A DNA stretch of 64,000 nucleotides from Vibrio gigantis (GTDB taxonomy: Bacteria; Pseudomonadota; Gammaproteobacteria; Enterobacterales; Vibrionaceae). Positions 1 through 9,207 of the stretch are shown here, piece by piece. Made by a program: the position numbers and the translations under genes. Each line of letters opens with the position of its first letter. The first letter of the stretch is position 1. The stretch covers positions 2,170,001 through 2,234,000 of the forward strand of contig NZ_AP025492.1 of assembly GCF_024347515.1 (NCBI RefSeq), given 5' to 3'. The notes beneath the pieces are model-generated. The model had not been told where the DNA came from and ran no database searches. It worked only from the letters and a program-made list of their open reading frames with translations.

Positions 1-273
1 ACGAGCAAAGAGCGCCCCAAAGTTTCGATTTCCCGATGCAATCACACCTTTAATCAATGAGCGATTTTTCGGGTTATTCAATATGCGTATGATAGATTTA
101 GGTACAGCTCCCCGTCCCTCGCCATCAGCATAAGTTGGGCATATGAGTACGAATGATTGTTCAATCTCGGGCAACTCTTCATCGTCCTCAATAGGAAGCC
201 TAATTGCTGACATTCCTAACTGCTCTACAAATCGCTTTGTATTTCCTGAGGCACTCGAGTAGTAAACGATCAT
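1..273 (-). CDS. nrdI: NrdI flavodoxin-like protein, C-terminus beyond window edge
   Basis: NrdI is a small flavodoxin that assembles the dimanganese-tyrosyl radical cofactor of class Ib ribonucleotide reductase (NrdEF). The 91 codons in the window start at an ATG overlapping the nrdH stop codon (ATGA) and run open to base 1. Visible are the FMN phosphate loop SSASGNT (residues 6-12), TYADGEGRGAVP (47-58) and the family motif ASGNRNFG (79-86). Family members are about 130-150 residues, so roughly a third is missing at the window edge. nrdE and nrdF are expected to the left, which is inference. Identification is firm. Confidence 0.93.
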   Translation of the reverse strand, partial: MIVYYSSASGNTKRFVEQLGMSAIRLPIEDDEELPEIEQSFVLICPTYADGEGRGAVPKSIIRILNNPKNRSLIKGVIASGNRNFGALFAR

Positions 274-494
274 TGTCCCAAAGAACTAATCATGTCAGGC
301 CTAAAGCCCGACCAGTGCCGATCATTGGCAACAACCACTGGTGCCTGTCGATAACCCATTGATTGAATCCTCTCCATTGCTGCTTCATCGAGTGTCAAAT
401 CAACAACAGTATGCTCGATGCCTTTGCTCTGTAATGCCTTCACTGTCGCTGTGCATTGAACACATTGTGGTTTCGAGTAGACGACGATATCCAT
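270..494 (-). CDS. nrdH: NrdH glutaredoxin-like redoxin
   Basis: This is the thiol donor for class Ib ribonucleotide reductase: a glutaredoxin fold that is reduced by thioredoxin reductase. The 74-residue protein has the NrdH active site KPQCVQC (Cys11, Cys14) and the C-terminal WSGFRPDMI signature that separates NrdH from ordinary glutaredoxins. I chose the ATG at 494 rather than the upstream GTG at 509 because GAGG lies about 9 bases before it and other NrdH proteins start just before the first beta strand. It is translationally coupled to nrdI through ATGA, and a Fur-like site lies 25-45 bases upstream. Confidence 0.93.
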   Translation of the reverse strand: MDIVVYSKPQCVQCTATVKALQSKGIEHTVVDLTLDEAAMERIQSMGYRQAPVVVANDRHWSGFRPDMISSLGQ

Positions 495-518
495 ATAGTA
501 CAACCTCACTTAAATCTT

Positions 519-538
519 AATGATAACCATTATCAAAT
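519..538 (-). promoter_or_regulatory. Fur-box-like operator of nrdHI
   Basis: AATGATAACCATTATCAAAT reads on the minus strand as a near-perfect match to the Fur consensus GATAATGATAATCATTATC. It lies just downstream of the predicted start point of the nrdH promoter, a position suited to repression by iron-loaded Fur. Iron control of nrdHIEF by Fur is known in enterobacteria; here it is inferred from the site. Confidence 0.75.
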
Positions 539-551
539 ACAACTTAGCACA

Positions 552-580
552 TATAGTATTTATAGATCCAATTTTGTCAA
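552..580 (-). promoter_or_regulatory. Candidate sigma-70 promoter of nrdHI
   Basis: On the minus strand a consensus -35 hexamer TTGACA (580-575) is followed after 16 bases by TACTAT (558-553). The predicted start point is near 545, so the Fur-like site falls within the early transcribed region. Confidence 0.55.
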
Positions 581-620
581 TATATTGATCTGCACACCAA
601 AAACCATAGACAATACATGG

Positions 621-650
621 TTGATATACAAATGATAATCAATATCATTT
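621..650 (+). promoter_or_regulatory. suf promoter with overlapping Fur box
   Basis: A -35-like TTGATA (621-626) and -10-like TATCAT (643-648) are separated by 16 bases. The sequence AATGATAATCAATATCATTT (631-650) overlaps the spacer and the -10 and matches the Fur consensus closely. The suf operon is Fur-repressed in E. coli, and the same logic is likely here. No iscR-like gene is present, and no clear IscR or OxyR site was recognised. Confidence 0.75.
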
Positions 651-680
651 AGTGGAGATAATCAACTATGGAGCAGTAAG

Positions 681-1049
681 GTGAGTATTCCGAGTTCTGG
701 TTCTAACGAAATATCAATACATGACATGCAGTGGCAAGGCGTCACTCTGAGTGCCACCGCGGCGCAGAGAATTGTGCAGTTATCCGGTGGTAAACAACAT
801 TTTCACCTGACCGTTAAACCCTCTGGTTGTACAGGTTTTGCGTATGTTGTGACGCTGATAGACGCCCCATCCAATAACGATATCAAGTATGAGTCACATG
901 ACATCGTATTCTTTGTCGCGTTGAAGGCTCTACCTATGGTCGATGGCACTGAGATTGATTTTGTACGTCAAGGGCTGAATAGCAATTTTGTATACAACAA
1001 CCCCAAAGTAAAAAATCTTTGTGGATGTGGTGAGAGTTTTGGAGTTTAA
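681..1049 (+). CDS. sufA: SufA, A-type Fe-S carrier
   Basis: SufA accepts Fe-S clusters from the SufBCD scaffold and delivers them to apoproteins. The 122-residue product has the three conserved cysteines of A-type carriers: Cys50 in PSGCTGFAY and Cys114/Cys116 in LCGCGESF. The start is a GTG preceded by GGAG at 7 bases. A three-codon ATG-GAG-CAG-TAA reading frame (668-679) overlaps that ribosome binding site. It is the first gene of sufABCDSE, the E. coli order. The N-terminal 15 residues are variable in the family. Confidence 0.92.
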   Translation: MSIPSSGSNEISIHDMQWQGVTLSATAAQRIVQLSGGKQHFHLTVKPSGCTGFAYVVTLIDAPSNNDIKYESHDIVFFVALKALPMVDGTEIDFVRQGLNSNFVYNNPKVKNLCGCGESFGV

Positions 1050-1051
1050 GC

Positions 1052-2530
1052 ATGTGTGCAGTTGAAACGCAGCCTGAAGTTGAAGATATGCTGCAAAGCA
1101 CTCACTATCGTGAAGGTTTTTACACAGAGCTATCTTCAGATACTTTATCAAAAGGGATTAATGAACAGGTTGTTCGAGCAATATCTGCAAAACGTAACGA
1201 GCCGGAATGGATGTTGGAATTTCGCCTGAAAGCGTTCAAACAGTGGCTAGAAATGGAAGAGCCGCATTGGCTCAAAGCCGACTACCCTGAGCTTAATTAC
1301 CAAGATTACAGTTACTATTCTGCGCCGAGCTGCTTGAGTTGTGACAATGCTCCTAACGGTGAAAGTGCCCGTGACGATGGTTCAAATGAGTTCTTAACCG
1401 AAGAAGTAGAAACAGCATTTGAAGCGCTCGGCGTCCCTGTTAGGGAAGGTTCTGAAGTTGCTGTAGATGCCATTTTTGATTCGGTTTCTGTCACCACTAC
1501 TTATCGAAAAGAACTTCAAAAGCTAGGGATTATCTTCTGTTCATTTAGTGAAGCTATTCAAGAATACCCAGACCTTGTTCAACAATATTTGGGCACGGTC
1601 GTCCCACCAAAAGACAACTTCTTTGCTGCATTGAATGCCGCTGTCGCCTCTGATGGCACTTTTGTCTACATTCCTAAAGGCGTGAGATGCCCTAGAGAAC
1701 TCTCAACCTACTTTAGAATCAATCAAGCGAAAACAGGCCAATTTGAACGCACCATTCTCGTCGCCGATCAAGATTCTTACGTAAGCTACATCGAAGGCTG
1801 CTCTGCTCCTATGCGAGACAGCTATCAACTCCACGCCGCGGTCGTAGAGGTGATCATTCATAAGAACGCTGAGGTTAAATACTCTACTGTACAAAACTGG
1901 TTCTCTGGCGAAGAAGACTCCAAAGGCGGGATTCTTAACTTTGTAACCAAGAGAGCTGTTTGTGAAGGTGACCACAGCAAAATGTCTTGGACCCAATCCG
2001 AGACAGGCTCTGCAATTACTTGGAAATACCCAAGCGTCATTTTAAAAGGTGACTATTCTGTCGGCGAGTTCTTCTCTGTCGCTTTAACCAACCGAGTTCA
2101 ACAGGCAGATACTGGAACCAAGATGGTTCATATCGGAAAACACACCCGTTCTACGATCATCTCAAAAGGGATCTCTGCTGGCAAAAGCCAAAACAGCTAC
2201 CGAGGGCTGGTTAAAGTGGCTTCCAACGCTGAAGGGGCTAGAAACTTCACTCAGTGTGACTCCATGTTAATTGGAGATGAATGCGGCGCACATACCTTCC
2301 CATATATCGAAGTCAGAAATCCATCCGCTCATGTTGAGCACGAAGCCACAACATCTCGAATTGGCGAAGACCAACTCTTTTACTGTGTCCAGCGAGGCAT
2401 CAGTGAAGACAACGCTATTTCAATGATTGTGAATGGCTTTTGTAAAGACGTATTTTCAGAATTACCACTTGAATTCGCTGTTGAAGCCCAGAAGCTTTTA
2501 TCAATCAGCCTCGAGCATAGTGTGGGATAA
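1052..2530 (+). CDS. sufB: SufB, scaffold subunit of the SufBCD complex
   Basis: SufB receives persulfide sulfur from SufSE and is the main scaffold on which the SufBC2D complex builds Fe-S clusters. The length of 492 residues is normal (E. coli 495). The conserved C-terminal half contains [41 protein letters not shown] and the terminal [10 protein letters not shown] typical of SufB rather than SufD. It begins 2 bases after sufA and ends 2 bases before sufC, so it is clearly co-transcribed. Confidence 0.96.
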   Translation: MCAVETQPEVEDMLQSTHYREGFYTELSSDTLSKGINEQVVRAISAKRNEPEWMLEFRLKAFKQWLEMEEPHWLKADYPELNYQDYSYYSAPSCLSCDNAPNGESARDDGSNEFLTEEVETAFEALGVPVREGSEVAVDAIFDSVSVTTTYRKELQKLGIIFCSFSEAIQEYPDLVQQYLGTVVPPKDNFFAALNAAVASDGTFVYIPKGVRCPRELSTYFRINQAKTGQFERTILVADQDSYVSYIEGCSAPMRDSYQLHAAVVEVIIHKNAEVKYSTVQNWFSGEEDSKGGILNFVTKRAVCEGDHSKMSWTQSETGSAITWKYPSVILKGDYSVGEFFSVALTNRVQQADTGTKMVHIGKHTRSTIISKGISAGKSQNSYRGLVKVASNAEGARNFTQCDSMLIGDECGAHTFPYIEVRNPSAHVEHEATTSRIGEDQLFYCVQRGISEDNAISMIVNGFCKDVFSELPLEFAVEAQKLLSISLEHSVG

Positions 2531-2532
2531 AC

Positions 2533-3279
2533 ATGTTAGAAATTAAAGATTTGCACGTTAGCGTTGAAGAAAACGCTATCCTAAAGGGCATTAACCTAAC
2601 CGTTAAACCAGGTGAGGTTCACGCTATTATGGGGCCAAATGGTTCAGGAAAAAGCACACTATCGGCGACACTGGCAGGCAAAGACGATTACCAAGTCGAC
2701 AGCGGTGAAATTATTTTTAAAGGTCAGGATCTAACTGAACTTGCTCCAGAAGAGAGAGCTGGCGAAGGCGTATTTTTGGCTTTCCAATACCCAGTTGAAA
2801 TTCCTGGGGTGAGCAACAAACTGTTTCTCAATACCGCACTCAACGAGATTCGCGGATACCGAGGCCTAGAACCTATTGACCGCTTTGACTTTGAAGACCT
2901 GCTCGAAGAAAAAGCACAATTGTTGAAAATACCTCCACACCTATTGCAACGCTCCGTTAATGAGGGCTTTTCAGGTGGCGAGAAAAAGCGCAATGATATC
3001 TTGCAAATGGCTGTACTTTCCCCCGATCTTTGCATACTTGACGAGACCGATTCAGGCCTTGATATTGATGCGCTGAAGGCAGTGTCAGAAGGTGTGAACG
3101 CGCTACAGAATGAGCAGCGAGCCTTTATTCTGGTTACACACTATCAACGTATCCTCAACTACATCAAGCCCGATTTCGTCCATGTGTTATACAAGGGGAA
3201 AATCGTAAAATCTGGCGACCATACGCTAGCTCACGAGTTAGAGGAGAAAGGCTATGGATGGATCATTGATGAAGAATAA
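2533..3279 (+). CDS. sufC: SufC, ABC-type ATPase of SufBCD
   Basis: This is a cytosolic ATPase that drives conformational change of SufBD during cluster assembly. The 248-residue protein shows Walker A GPNGSGKST (residues 34-42), the ABC signature in EGFSGGEKKR, Walker B LCILDETDSGLD and the switch histidine in ILVTHYQR. The signature SGGEKKRND and the DETDSGLD form are specific to SufC. Its 3' end overlaps the sufD start by 26 bases. Confidence 0.97.
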   Translation: MLEIKDLHVSVEENAILKGINLTVKPGEVHAIMGPNGSGKSTLSATLAGKDDYQVDSGEIIFKGQDLTELAPEERAGEGVFLAFQYPVEIPGVSNKLFLNTALNEIRGYRGLEPIDRFDFEDLLEEKAQLLKIPPHLLQRSVNEGFSGGEKKRNDILQMAVLSPDLCILDETDSGLDIDALKAVSEGVNALQNEQRAFILVTHYQRILNYIKPDFVHVLYKGKIVKSGDHTLAHELEEKGYGWIIDEE

Positions 3280-4525
3280 GCTCTCATTGCTTGATTCATT
3301 TCAAACCCTTGTTCAACCGAATGAGTGGCAGAATAAGCAATGGTCTAAATTGCTTGGTGTCGGCCTCCCTTCTTCTAAACATGAAGACTGGAAATACACA
3401 CCACTCAACCGTTTAGAACAGCTTGAGCTAATAAGGGCACCAGAACAACCTGCAGCGAATACGCCATACAATGAATTCAGCTTGGACATTGACGCTTATC
3501 GACTCGTTTTCGTAGACGGATACTTCTCTGCAAGATACTCAGACTGGATCCCAAAAGTACGAGTGACACCGATCAGTGCGCTGTCACCAATCGAAACCGA
3601 CGAATTATCGCGTTCGATAAAGCCGGATGCTTTTACTTACATTACTGATGCCACCGCTTCGTGTGGTGTGTTAATAGAAGTGGAAGCCAACACGCAGGTT
3701 TCAAAGCCGATATACCTGCTGCATGTTAATTCAGGCAAGCAAGGGGATGTATCGAGCTACAGAAACCACATTGAAGTTGCTGAACATTCGGAAATCAATG
3801 TCATCGAACACCATGTTTCTCGAGGTGACGGCGGCGGGGTTACGCTCTCTCGCTTAACTCAGCATATTGGTTGCGGTGCACATTATCACCACACAAAGAT
3901 AATCGAAGAGTCCTCAGTACAACACCATTTGGGCCACAATGATATAACGATTAACGCACATGCAAATGCCCATTCCTGCTGCATGCTCTATTCGGGTCAG
4001 CTTGTCCGCCATCAGGTCAGTAGTGTACTCGCCGGAGAACAAGGCTTTGTGTCTATGGACAGCGTATCATTACCTCAATCTGAAGAGGTCTTCGATACAC
4101 GCACATACCTCAAACACAGTGCTCCCCACTGTTTAAGTGAACAAAATCATAAAATTATCGCTCGTGACCAAGCTAAATCGGTATTTGATGGAATGATTTA
4201 CGTTGACCCTGTGGCACAAAAAACAGACGGGCAAATGGATACTCACAGTCTTATTCTCGGCGATTACGCCCAAGTGAATTCCAAACCACAACTAGAGATC
4301 TATGCCGACGATGTAAAGTGCAGTCATGGTGCTACCACCGGACAGATTGACCCAGATCAGATCAATTACTTACGCGCAAGGGGCATCCCAAAACAGCGTG
4401 CCGAACATATGATTACATCAGCCTTTGCTATTGAAGTGGCCGAAAGAATCAAACATCCGGCACTAAAACAATATGCGATAGATAAAATCAACGCATCACT
4501 TAATAAAGGGAGCGACCATGATTGA
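3254..4525 (+). CDS. sufD: SufD, partner subunit of SufBCD
   Basis: SufD pairs with SufB and is needed for iron acquisition by the complex. The 423-residue protein carries the C-terminal SufB/SufD fold with VKCSHGATTGQID and YLRARGIPKQRAEHMITSAF, including the histidine in CSHG that is important in E. coli SufD. The ATG at 3254 has a good AGGAG 7 bases upstream and overlaps sufC; a second in-frame ATG at 3269 has a poorer site. It overlaps sufS by 8 bases. Confidence 0.94.
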   Translation: MDGSLMKNKLSLLDSFQTLVQPNEWQNKQWSKLLGVGLPSSKHEDWKYTPLNRLEQLELIRAPEQPAANTPYNEFSLDIDAYRLVFVDGYFSARYSDWIPKVRVTPISALSPIETDELSRSIKPDAFTYITDATASCGVLIEVEANTQVSKPIYLLHVNSGKQGDVSSYRNHIEVAEHSEINVIEHHVSRGDGGGVTLSRLTQHIGCGAHYHHTKIIEESSVQHHLGHNDITINAHANAHSCCMLYSGQLVRHQVSSVLAGEQGFVSMDSVSLPQSEEVFDTRTYLKHSAPHCLSEQNHKIIARDQAKSVFDGMIYVDPVAQKTDGQMDTHSLILGDYAQVNSKPQLEIYADDVKCSHGATTGQIDPDQINYLRARGIPKQRAEHMITSAFAIEVAERIKHPALKQYAIDKINASLNKGSDHD

Positions 4526-5750
4526 TTCTATTGTAACGGCAAGTCCTTGGTTTAGTGACTTCCCTGCCTTAAAAACCCAAGTTTACGACAAGCCCCTAGT
4601 CTATTTAGATAGCGCGGCTACTGCTCAAACACCTCAGGTCGTCATTGATCGCATGACACAGTTCTATCAACATGATTACGCCAGCGTTCATCGCGGCGTC
4701 CATTTCCTAAGTTCTAAAGCGACCGAAGAGATGGAACTGGTCAGAGAAAAAGTAAGCCGCTTTATATCAGCAAAATCACGCGAGAATATTGTTTTTACCA
4801 AAGGCACCACCGAAGCCATCAACCTTGTTGCTAACAGTTATTTAAGACCAAGGTTAAAACCGGGCGACGAGATCATCGTGACTGAAATGGAGCACCACGC
4901 CAACCTTGTTCCTTGGCAACTGCTCTCTGAAATTTACGAAATCACCATTCGTGTTTGGCCTATGGCGGAGAATGGTTATTTGAACCTAAACAACCTTGTC
5001 TCTTTGATGAACAGCAAAACCAAGCTGCTTGCGATCAGCCATGTTTCCAATGTCTTGGGAAGAGTCAATCCGATTAAAACTATTGTCAAAGCCGCGCACA
5101 AAGCCAAAGTACCGGTGTTGGTCGATGGCGCTCAAGCTGTCATGCATCAAGAAGTCAACGTGACCGATCTAGGTTGCGATTTCTACGCATTCTCTGGTCA
5201 TAAACTGTATGGCCCTACAGGAATCGGCGTGCTTTATGCGAAAAAGGAGCATCTGGATAGTATGATTCCTTGGGAAGGTGGTGGTGCGATGATCGATCAA
5301 GTAACATTGCCTCTGGGTACATCATTTGGTCAAGCGCCTTGGAAGTTCGAAGCGGGTACGCCAAACATTGCCGGGATATTAGGTTTAGGGGCTGCAATAG
5401 ACTATCTAGAAGCGATTAGCTTTAAAGAGATCTCAGCCTACGAAAAAAGCATTATGCACTATCTGATTGATAGCATTAAGCAGCTCCCTGAAATAGAGCT
5501 TTATGGCGATGATGAAAATCGAACTGGTCTGTTGGCGTTTAATATGAAAAATCAGCACTCATTCGATGTCGGCTCATTCTTAGATAGGTATGGAATTGCG
5601 ATTCGTACTGGTCACCATTGTGCAATGCCCCTGATTAAACGCCTTGGCCAGAACTCGATCTGTAGGGCGTCGATAGGCATGTACACCGGGCCAAAGGATG
5701 TAGACGCGCTCTGCCAAGCGTTAAAAAGCATTAGCCAATTATTAAGGTGA
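4518..5750 (+). CDS. sufS: SufS, group II cysteine desulfurase
   Basis: SufS is a PLP enzyme that converts cysteine to alanine and passes the sulfur to SufE as a persulfide. The 410-residue protein shows the PLP lysine in SGHKLYGPTG (Lys229) and the catalytic cysteine in RTGHHCAMP (Cys368). The short RTGHHCAMP loop marks a SufS/CsdA type, and the neighbouring sufE supports SufS. The cofactor histidine pair EMEHHAN (near 124-130) is also present. Translation is coupled to sufD. Confidence 0.96.
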   Translation: MIDSIVTASPWFSDFPALKTQVYDKPLVYLDSAATAQTPQVVIDRMTQFYQHDYASVHRGVHFLSSKATEEMELVREKVSRFISAKSRENIVFTKGTTEAINLVANSYLRPRLKPGDEIIVTEMEHHANLVPWQLLSEIYEITIRVWPMAENGYLNLNNLVSLMNSKTKLLAISHVSNVLGRVNPIKTIVKAAHKAKVPVLVDGAQAVMHQEVNVTDLGCDFYAFSGHKLYGPTGIGVLYAKKEHLDSMIPWEGGGAMIDQVTLPLGTSFGQAPWKFEAGTPNIAGILGLGAAIDYLEAISFKEISAYEKSIMHYLIDSIKQLPEIELYGDDENRTGLLAFNMKNQHSFDVGSFLDRYGIAIRTGHHCAMPLIKRLGQNSICRASIGMYTGPKDVDALCQALKSISQLLR

Positions 5751-5753
5751 CAT

Positions 5754-6173
5754 ATGGCCCCTGACAAGCTTAAACGAAATTTCGACCGATGCGCCAACTG
5801 GGAAGAGCGTTATATGTATCTCATTGAGTTGGGAGAGAGATTACCTGCTTTCCCAACAACGAAGTTAGATGATGAGTACCTTATTGCTGGCTGTCAGAGT
5901 AATGTGTGGCTGGATCTTGCGATTGATCAAGAAGGTCAAATGTCGATTCAAGCAACCAGTGACTCTTCTTTGGTCAAAGGTTTGCTTGCGCTCGTCCTCA
6001 TTGCATACAACGAACAGAACGTCAGTGATGTTTTGAGCTTCGACATCAAAACTTGGTTTACTCAACTGGATTTGCAATCTCAACTAAGCCCAAGTCGCAG
6101 CCAAGGTTTAGAAGCTATCGTCAAACACATCCTCAACCAAGCACAAACGGTACAGTCTCAATACGAGTCATAA
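5754..6173 (+). CDS. sufE: SufE, sulfur acceptor for SufS
   Basis: SufE takes the persulfide from SufS and relays it to SufB. The length of 139 residues is usual. The reactive cysteine lies in YLIAGCQSNVWL (Cys47), the family hallmark. It starts 3 bases after sufS and is the last gene of the operon. A 12-base-pair inverted repeat follows 17 bases after its stop codon. Confidence 0.95.
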   Translation: MAPDKLKRNFDRCANWEERYMYLIELGERLPAFPTTKLDDEYLIAGCQSNVWLDLAIDQEGQMSIQATSDSSLVKGLLALVLIAYNEQNVSDVLSFDIKTWFTQLDLQSQLSPSRSQGLEAIVKHILNQAQTVQSQYES

Positions 6174-6478
6174 CATTCGTGTTTAACACGGCTGCTTGTT
6201 TGGCTAACTAACCCTAAACAAGCAGCCATCATTACATTAAGTTGCTACCCTACCTAGTCCATCGATAGTGCAAGCAACAATGATTACGTCATCAAATCTA
6301 AAGGGAATATTTCAGAGAAGTTTGTCTTCTCTCACGGTATTATTTTCTAACAAATATAGAGCAATGAGTTGCTTATAGTTCAGGCTGTAGCACGTTTCTA
6401 TGTTCATCTTTCGAAGATAATAGTATCGATCGTTCTTAAAGAATCACCTACCCAAAAAACAGTAATGGAGAACAGCGT
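6174..6478. other. Intergenic region suf-azurin
   Basis: These 305 bases hold the post-suf hairpin and, presumably, the azurin promoter. A purine-rich ATGGAGA motif precedes the azurin ATG. I see no reading frame with coding character and no recognisable operator. Confidence 0.5.
6190..6227 (+). terminator. Perfect 12-bp hairpin after suf operon
   Basis: GGCTGCTTGTTT (6190-6201) and AAACAAGCAGCC (6216-6227) form a perfect stem with a 14-base loop. No T tract follows, so it may be a weak terminator or a 3'-end stabiliser of the suf transcript. Confidence 0.55.
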
Positions 6479-6931
6479 ATGTCTTTACGATTAATCGCAA
6501 CCACTATAGTCCTTTTCGGTGCGAGCTTTACCGCTCAAGCAGCTTCTGAGTGTGAAATTTCAATCGATGCCACTGACCAAATGCAATTTTCAACTGACAC
6601 CTTGAGTGTGCCCGCTAGTTGTAAAGAAGTGACTCTCACACTGAACCACACAGGGTCTATGCCTGCACAATCAATGGGACACAACGTTGTTATCACAGAC
6701 ACAGCATCACTCCAAGCCGTTGGTATCGATGGTATGTCCGCAGGTATCGACAATAACTACGTTAAGCCAGATGATGAGCGTGTATACGCATTTACAAGAG
6801 TCATCGGCGGGGGTGAATCGACCTCAGTCACGTTCAGTACCGAAAAAATGAAAGCCGGTGGTGACTACTCATTCATTTGTTCTTTTCCTGGCCACTGGGC
6901 AATCATGAAAGGTAAATTTGAATTTAAATAG
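6479..6931 (+). CDS. azu: Azurin, periplasmic blue copper protein
   Basis: This is a type 1 copper electron carrier of the periplasm, able to feed electrons to cytochrome oxidases or nitrogen-oxide reductases. The 150-residue precursor has a signal peptide ending near residue 21 (SFTAQA). All copper ligands are visible: His68 in MGHNVVI, Cys134 and His139 in CSFPGHW, and Met143. Cys25 and Cys48 should form the usual disulfide. It has its own transcription unit, with a strong terminator shared with the convergent chemoreceptor gene. The physiological partner cannot be told from context. Confidence 0.93.
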   Translation: MSLRLIATTIVLFGASFTAQAASECEISIDATDQMQFSTDTLSVPASCKEVTLTLNHTGSMPAQSMGHNVVITDTASLQAVGIDGMSAGIDNNYVKPDDERVYAFTRVIGGGESTSVTFSTEKMKAGGDYSFICSFPGHWAIMKGKFEFK

Positions 6932-6975
6932 ACGAACGAAACGAAGTTCAGACATTTAGTCAAATAGCATGATAC

Positions 6976-7010
6976 AAAAAAGCCCCAACCAAACTTGGTC
7001 GGGGCTTTGT
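6976..7010. terminator. Bidirectional terminator, azurin / chemoreceptor
   Basis: The stem AAAGCCCC...GGGGCTTT, with inner pairing ACCAA/TTGGT and A/T tracts on both sides, lies between the two convergent genes. Confidence 0.85.
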
Positions 7011-7024
7011 TCTATTCATTCAGA

Positions 7025-8908
7025 TTACAGCTTAAAGCGGCTGATTTCACTTTCTAGCTCGTGAGACAATTCAGACAGCTGAGCTGCTTGCTCTGCCGCT
7101 TGGTGTGCTTCGTCTGCTAGCTCGTTAGACACGTCACGGATTCCTTCAGTGTTACGAGTAATCTCAGACGTTACTGAAGCTTGCTCTTCTGCAGCAGAAG
7201 CAATCTGTGTTGCCATGTCGCTAATGCGTTCAACGGCAGCATGAATTTGCGTTAGGCTCGCTGCTGCTGAGTTAGCGTCATCAACACTGGTTTCAGCAAG
7301 TGTACGGCTATCGTTCATGATGTTAACCGCTTTGCCTGTTGTACCTTGAAGTAGCTCAATCGTTTGTTGAATTTCTTGCGTTGAACCGTGTGTACGCTGG
7401 CTCAGAACTCGAACTTCATCCGCAACAACTGCGAAACCACGACCTTGTTCACCCGCACGTGCTGCTTCAATAGCCGCGTTAAGTGCAAGCAGGTTCGTTT
7501 GCTCGGCGATACCTTGAATGTTAGACAAGATAGCGTTGATGCTGTTGCCGTGCTCTTCTAGCTCTAGAATCACGTTCGTTGCGATTTGAACTTCTTGAGC
7601 AAGGTTTTGGATTGAGCTTTGAGTCTGTGTCACTTGGCCAGTACCGTGCTCACACGCGCCAACGGCTTCAGATGAATTCTGTGCAGTGTGGTCTGCGTTA
7701 CCTGCGATTTCTTGTGTTGCAGCAGCCATTTCGTTAACAGCTGTCGCTACCATGTTGATTTCGTCTTGTTGCATCTGGATACGAGCGCTACGTTCTTCAG
7801 CTTGAGAAGCCGTTTGACGCGCTTGGTTGCCTAACGCAGCAGATACTTCACTTAGCTTGATCACCATAGTGTGCATGTTGCCCACAAAGCGGTTGAAGTT
7901 TTCAGCAAGCTTACCAATTTCGTCATCGCTCTTAGGCTCAAGACGTTGAGTCAGGTCGCCCTCACCTGAAGCAATTTCTTCAAGTGCCGCTGAAACGCGG
8001 TTTAGGTCACGGAATAGGAAGCTCACTAACCAAGAAACCAATACGATTACGATTAGTGTAATCACAACAGCCGTCATGATTAGCTGAGTAAGCAGTGTTG
8101 AGTGGTTTGCTTCTTCAGTCGCTCGGTCCATTTGAACTGCGAAGATCCAGTTCGTGTTAGGCACCTTCGTGAAGTAAAGCAGCTTCTCAGCACCGCGCTC
8201 TTTAATGATCTCGATACTACCCGTACGCACCGCGTTCTCGATGATAGGCATAGAGATATCATTTGAAAGCTGGCTTACAGGTTTTAGGCTCAATGCTGAA
8301 TCTGGGTGAGCTAGGAATGTGCCGTCAGAGGCATCGATTAGCATTGCGTAAGCGTTGTCACCCACATCTAGGCTGATTACATCGTTAACCAATTGGTCGA
8401 TAAGAACGTCTGCCCCAACAACACCAACAAGCTGGCCGTTGTGGCGAACAGGTTCTGCAATCGTTACAAGAAGTGCTTTAGTGATTGCATCTTGATAAGC
8501 CGTCGTGATGATTTGCTTACCTGCTGCGTTTGCTTCTTGGTACCAAGGACGTTGACGAGGATCGTAATCTGCACGATTACGTTCAGGATGTGAACGGTAC
8601 ATTCCGCCTTCTGGAGTACCTAAAAAGATATCGTCAAAGCCACCCGCTACACGAGCTTGCTTAAGGAAAGGAACAACATCATCCTCTCGTGAAAAGTCAT
8701 TAAATGCTGACGCGATATCGGTACGAATATCAATCCAGTTCTTAATACCTTCAGATGCTGCTTCTGATACGCTTTCAGCTCGTAGATATACGCCATTACG
8801 AGTCTGTTCAAATAATTGGTTTGCTGATAACCAAGTCAACGCTGTAGCCATAACGACAACAGCAGATAGGCTAGCACCTATCAACTTCTGCTTTAGTGTT
8901 AGTTTCAT
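7025..8908 (-). CDS. Methyl-accepting chemotaxis protein, Cache type
   Basis: This is a transmembrane chemoreceptor of about 627 residues. An N-terminal membrane segment (about 8-30) is followed by a periplasmic double-Cache region (about 35-270) containing RPWYQEA and the segment [15 protein letters not shown] second membrane helix (about 275-300) leads to a HAMP domain and the cytoplasmic signalling coil. The conserved hairpin tip [20 protein letters not shown] that contacts CheA/CheW is intact. Double-Cache receptors of this form often sense amino acids or other small organic molecules, but the ligand is not deducible. I prefer the ATG at 8908 over an upstream GTG at 8920; neither has a strong ribosome site. 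Confidence 0.9.
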   Translation of the reverse strand: MKLTLKQKLIGASLSAVVVMATALTWLSANQLFEQTRNGVYLRAESVSEAASEGIKNWIDIRTDIASAFNDFSREDDVVPFLKQARVAGGFDDIFLGTPEGGMYRSHPERNRADYDPRQRPWYQEANAAGKQIITTAYQDAITKALLVTIAEPVRHNGQLVGVVGADVLIDQLVNDVISLDVGDNAYAMLIDASDGTFLAHPDSALSLKPVSQLSNDISMPIIENAVRTGSIEIIKERGAEKLLYFTKVPNTNWIFAVQMDRATEEANHSTLLTQLIMTAVVITLIVIVLVSWLVSFLFRDLNRVSAALEEIASGEGDLTQRLEPKSDDEIGKLAENFNRFVGNMHTMVIKLSEVSAALGNQARQTASQAEERSARIQMQQDEINMVATAVNEMAAATQEIAGNADHTAQNSSEAVGACEHGTGQVTQTQSSIQNLAQEVQIATNVILELEEHGNSINAILSNIQGIAEQTNLLALNAAIEAARAGEQGRGFAVVADEVRVLSQRTHGSTQEIQQTIELLQGTTGKAVNIMNDSRTLAETSVDDANSAAASLTQIHAAVERISDMATQIASAAEEQASVTSEITRNTEGIRDVSNELADEAHQAAEQAAQLSELSHELESEISRFKL

Positions 8909-9120
8909 GTCAAGTTTCACGAGTGGTGGGAAATCCCGCGCATACTACCCAATATCAGTATTAAATTCGAGCGATTTCACAATTTAATATCGGAATATAA
9001 TTTTAAGCAAACCATAAGCTTAACTAATGTCAATTCCTTGGCTTTTCGCCAAATTTAAGGCGGAGTTAACTATGCGGTTATTAGTATTTTTATCGCACTT
9101 TACACGTTAAAGAAGAGACA

Positions 9121-9152
9121 AAAAAGGCAGAAGAGTTTCCTCTTCTGCCTTC
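9121..9152 (-). terminator. Terminator after BCCT transporter 1
   Basis: AAGGCAGAAGAG / CTCTTCTGCCTT forms a 12-base-pair stem with a TTTC loop and A/T flanks. It lies between the chemoreceptor promoter region and the 3' end of the leftward transporter gene. Confidence 0.85.
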
Positions 9153-9207
9153 ATATTATTTACCGTTCTACTGCGTGTAAATTGCAGCAGGTTTCAGTTT
9201 AAATAAC

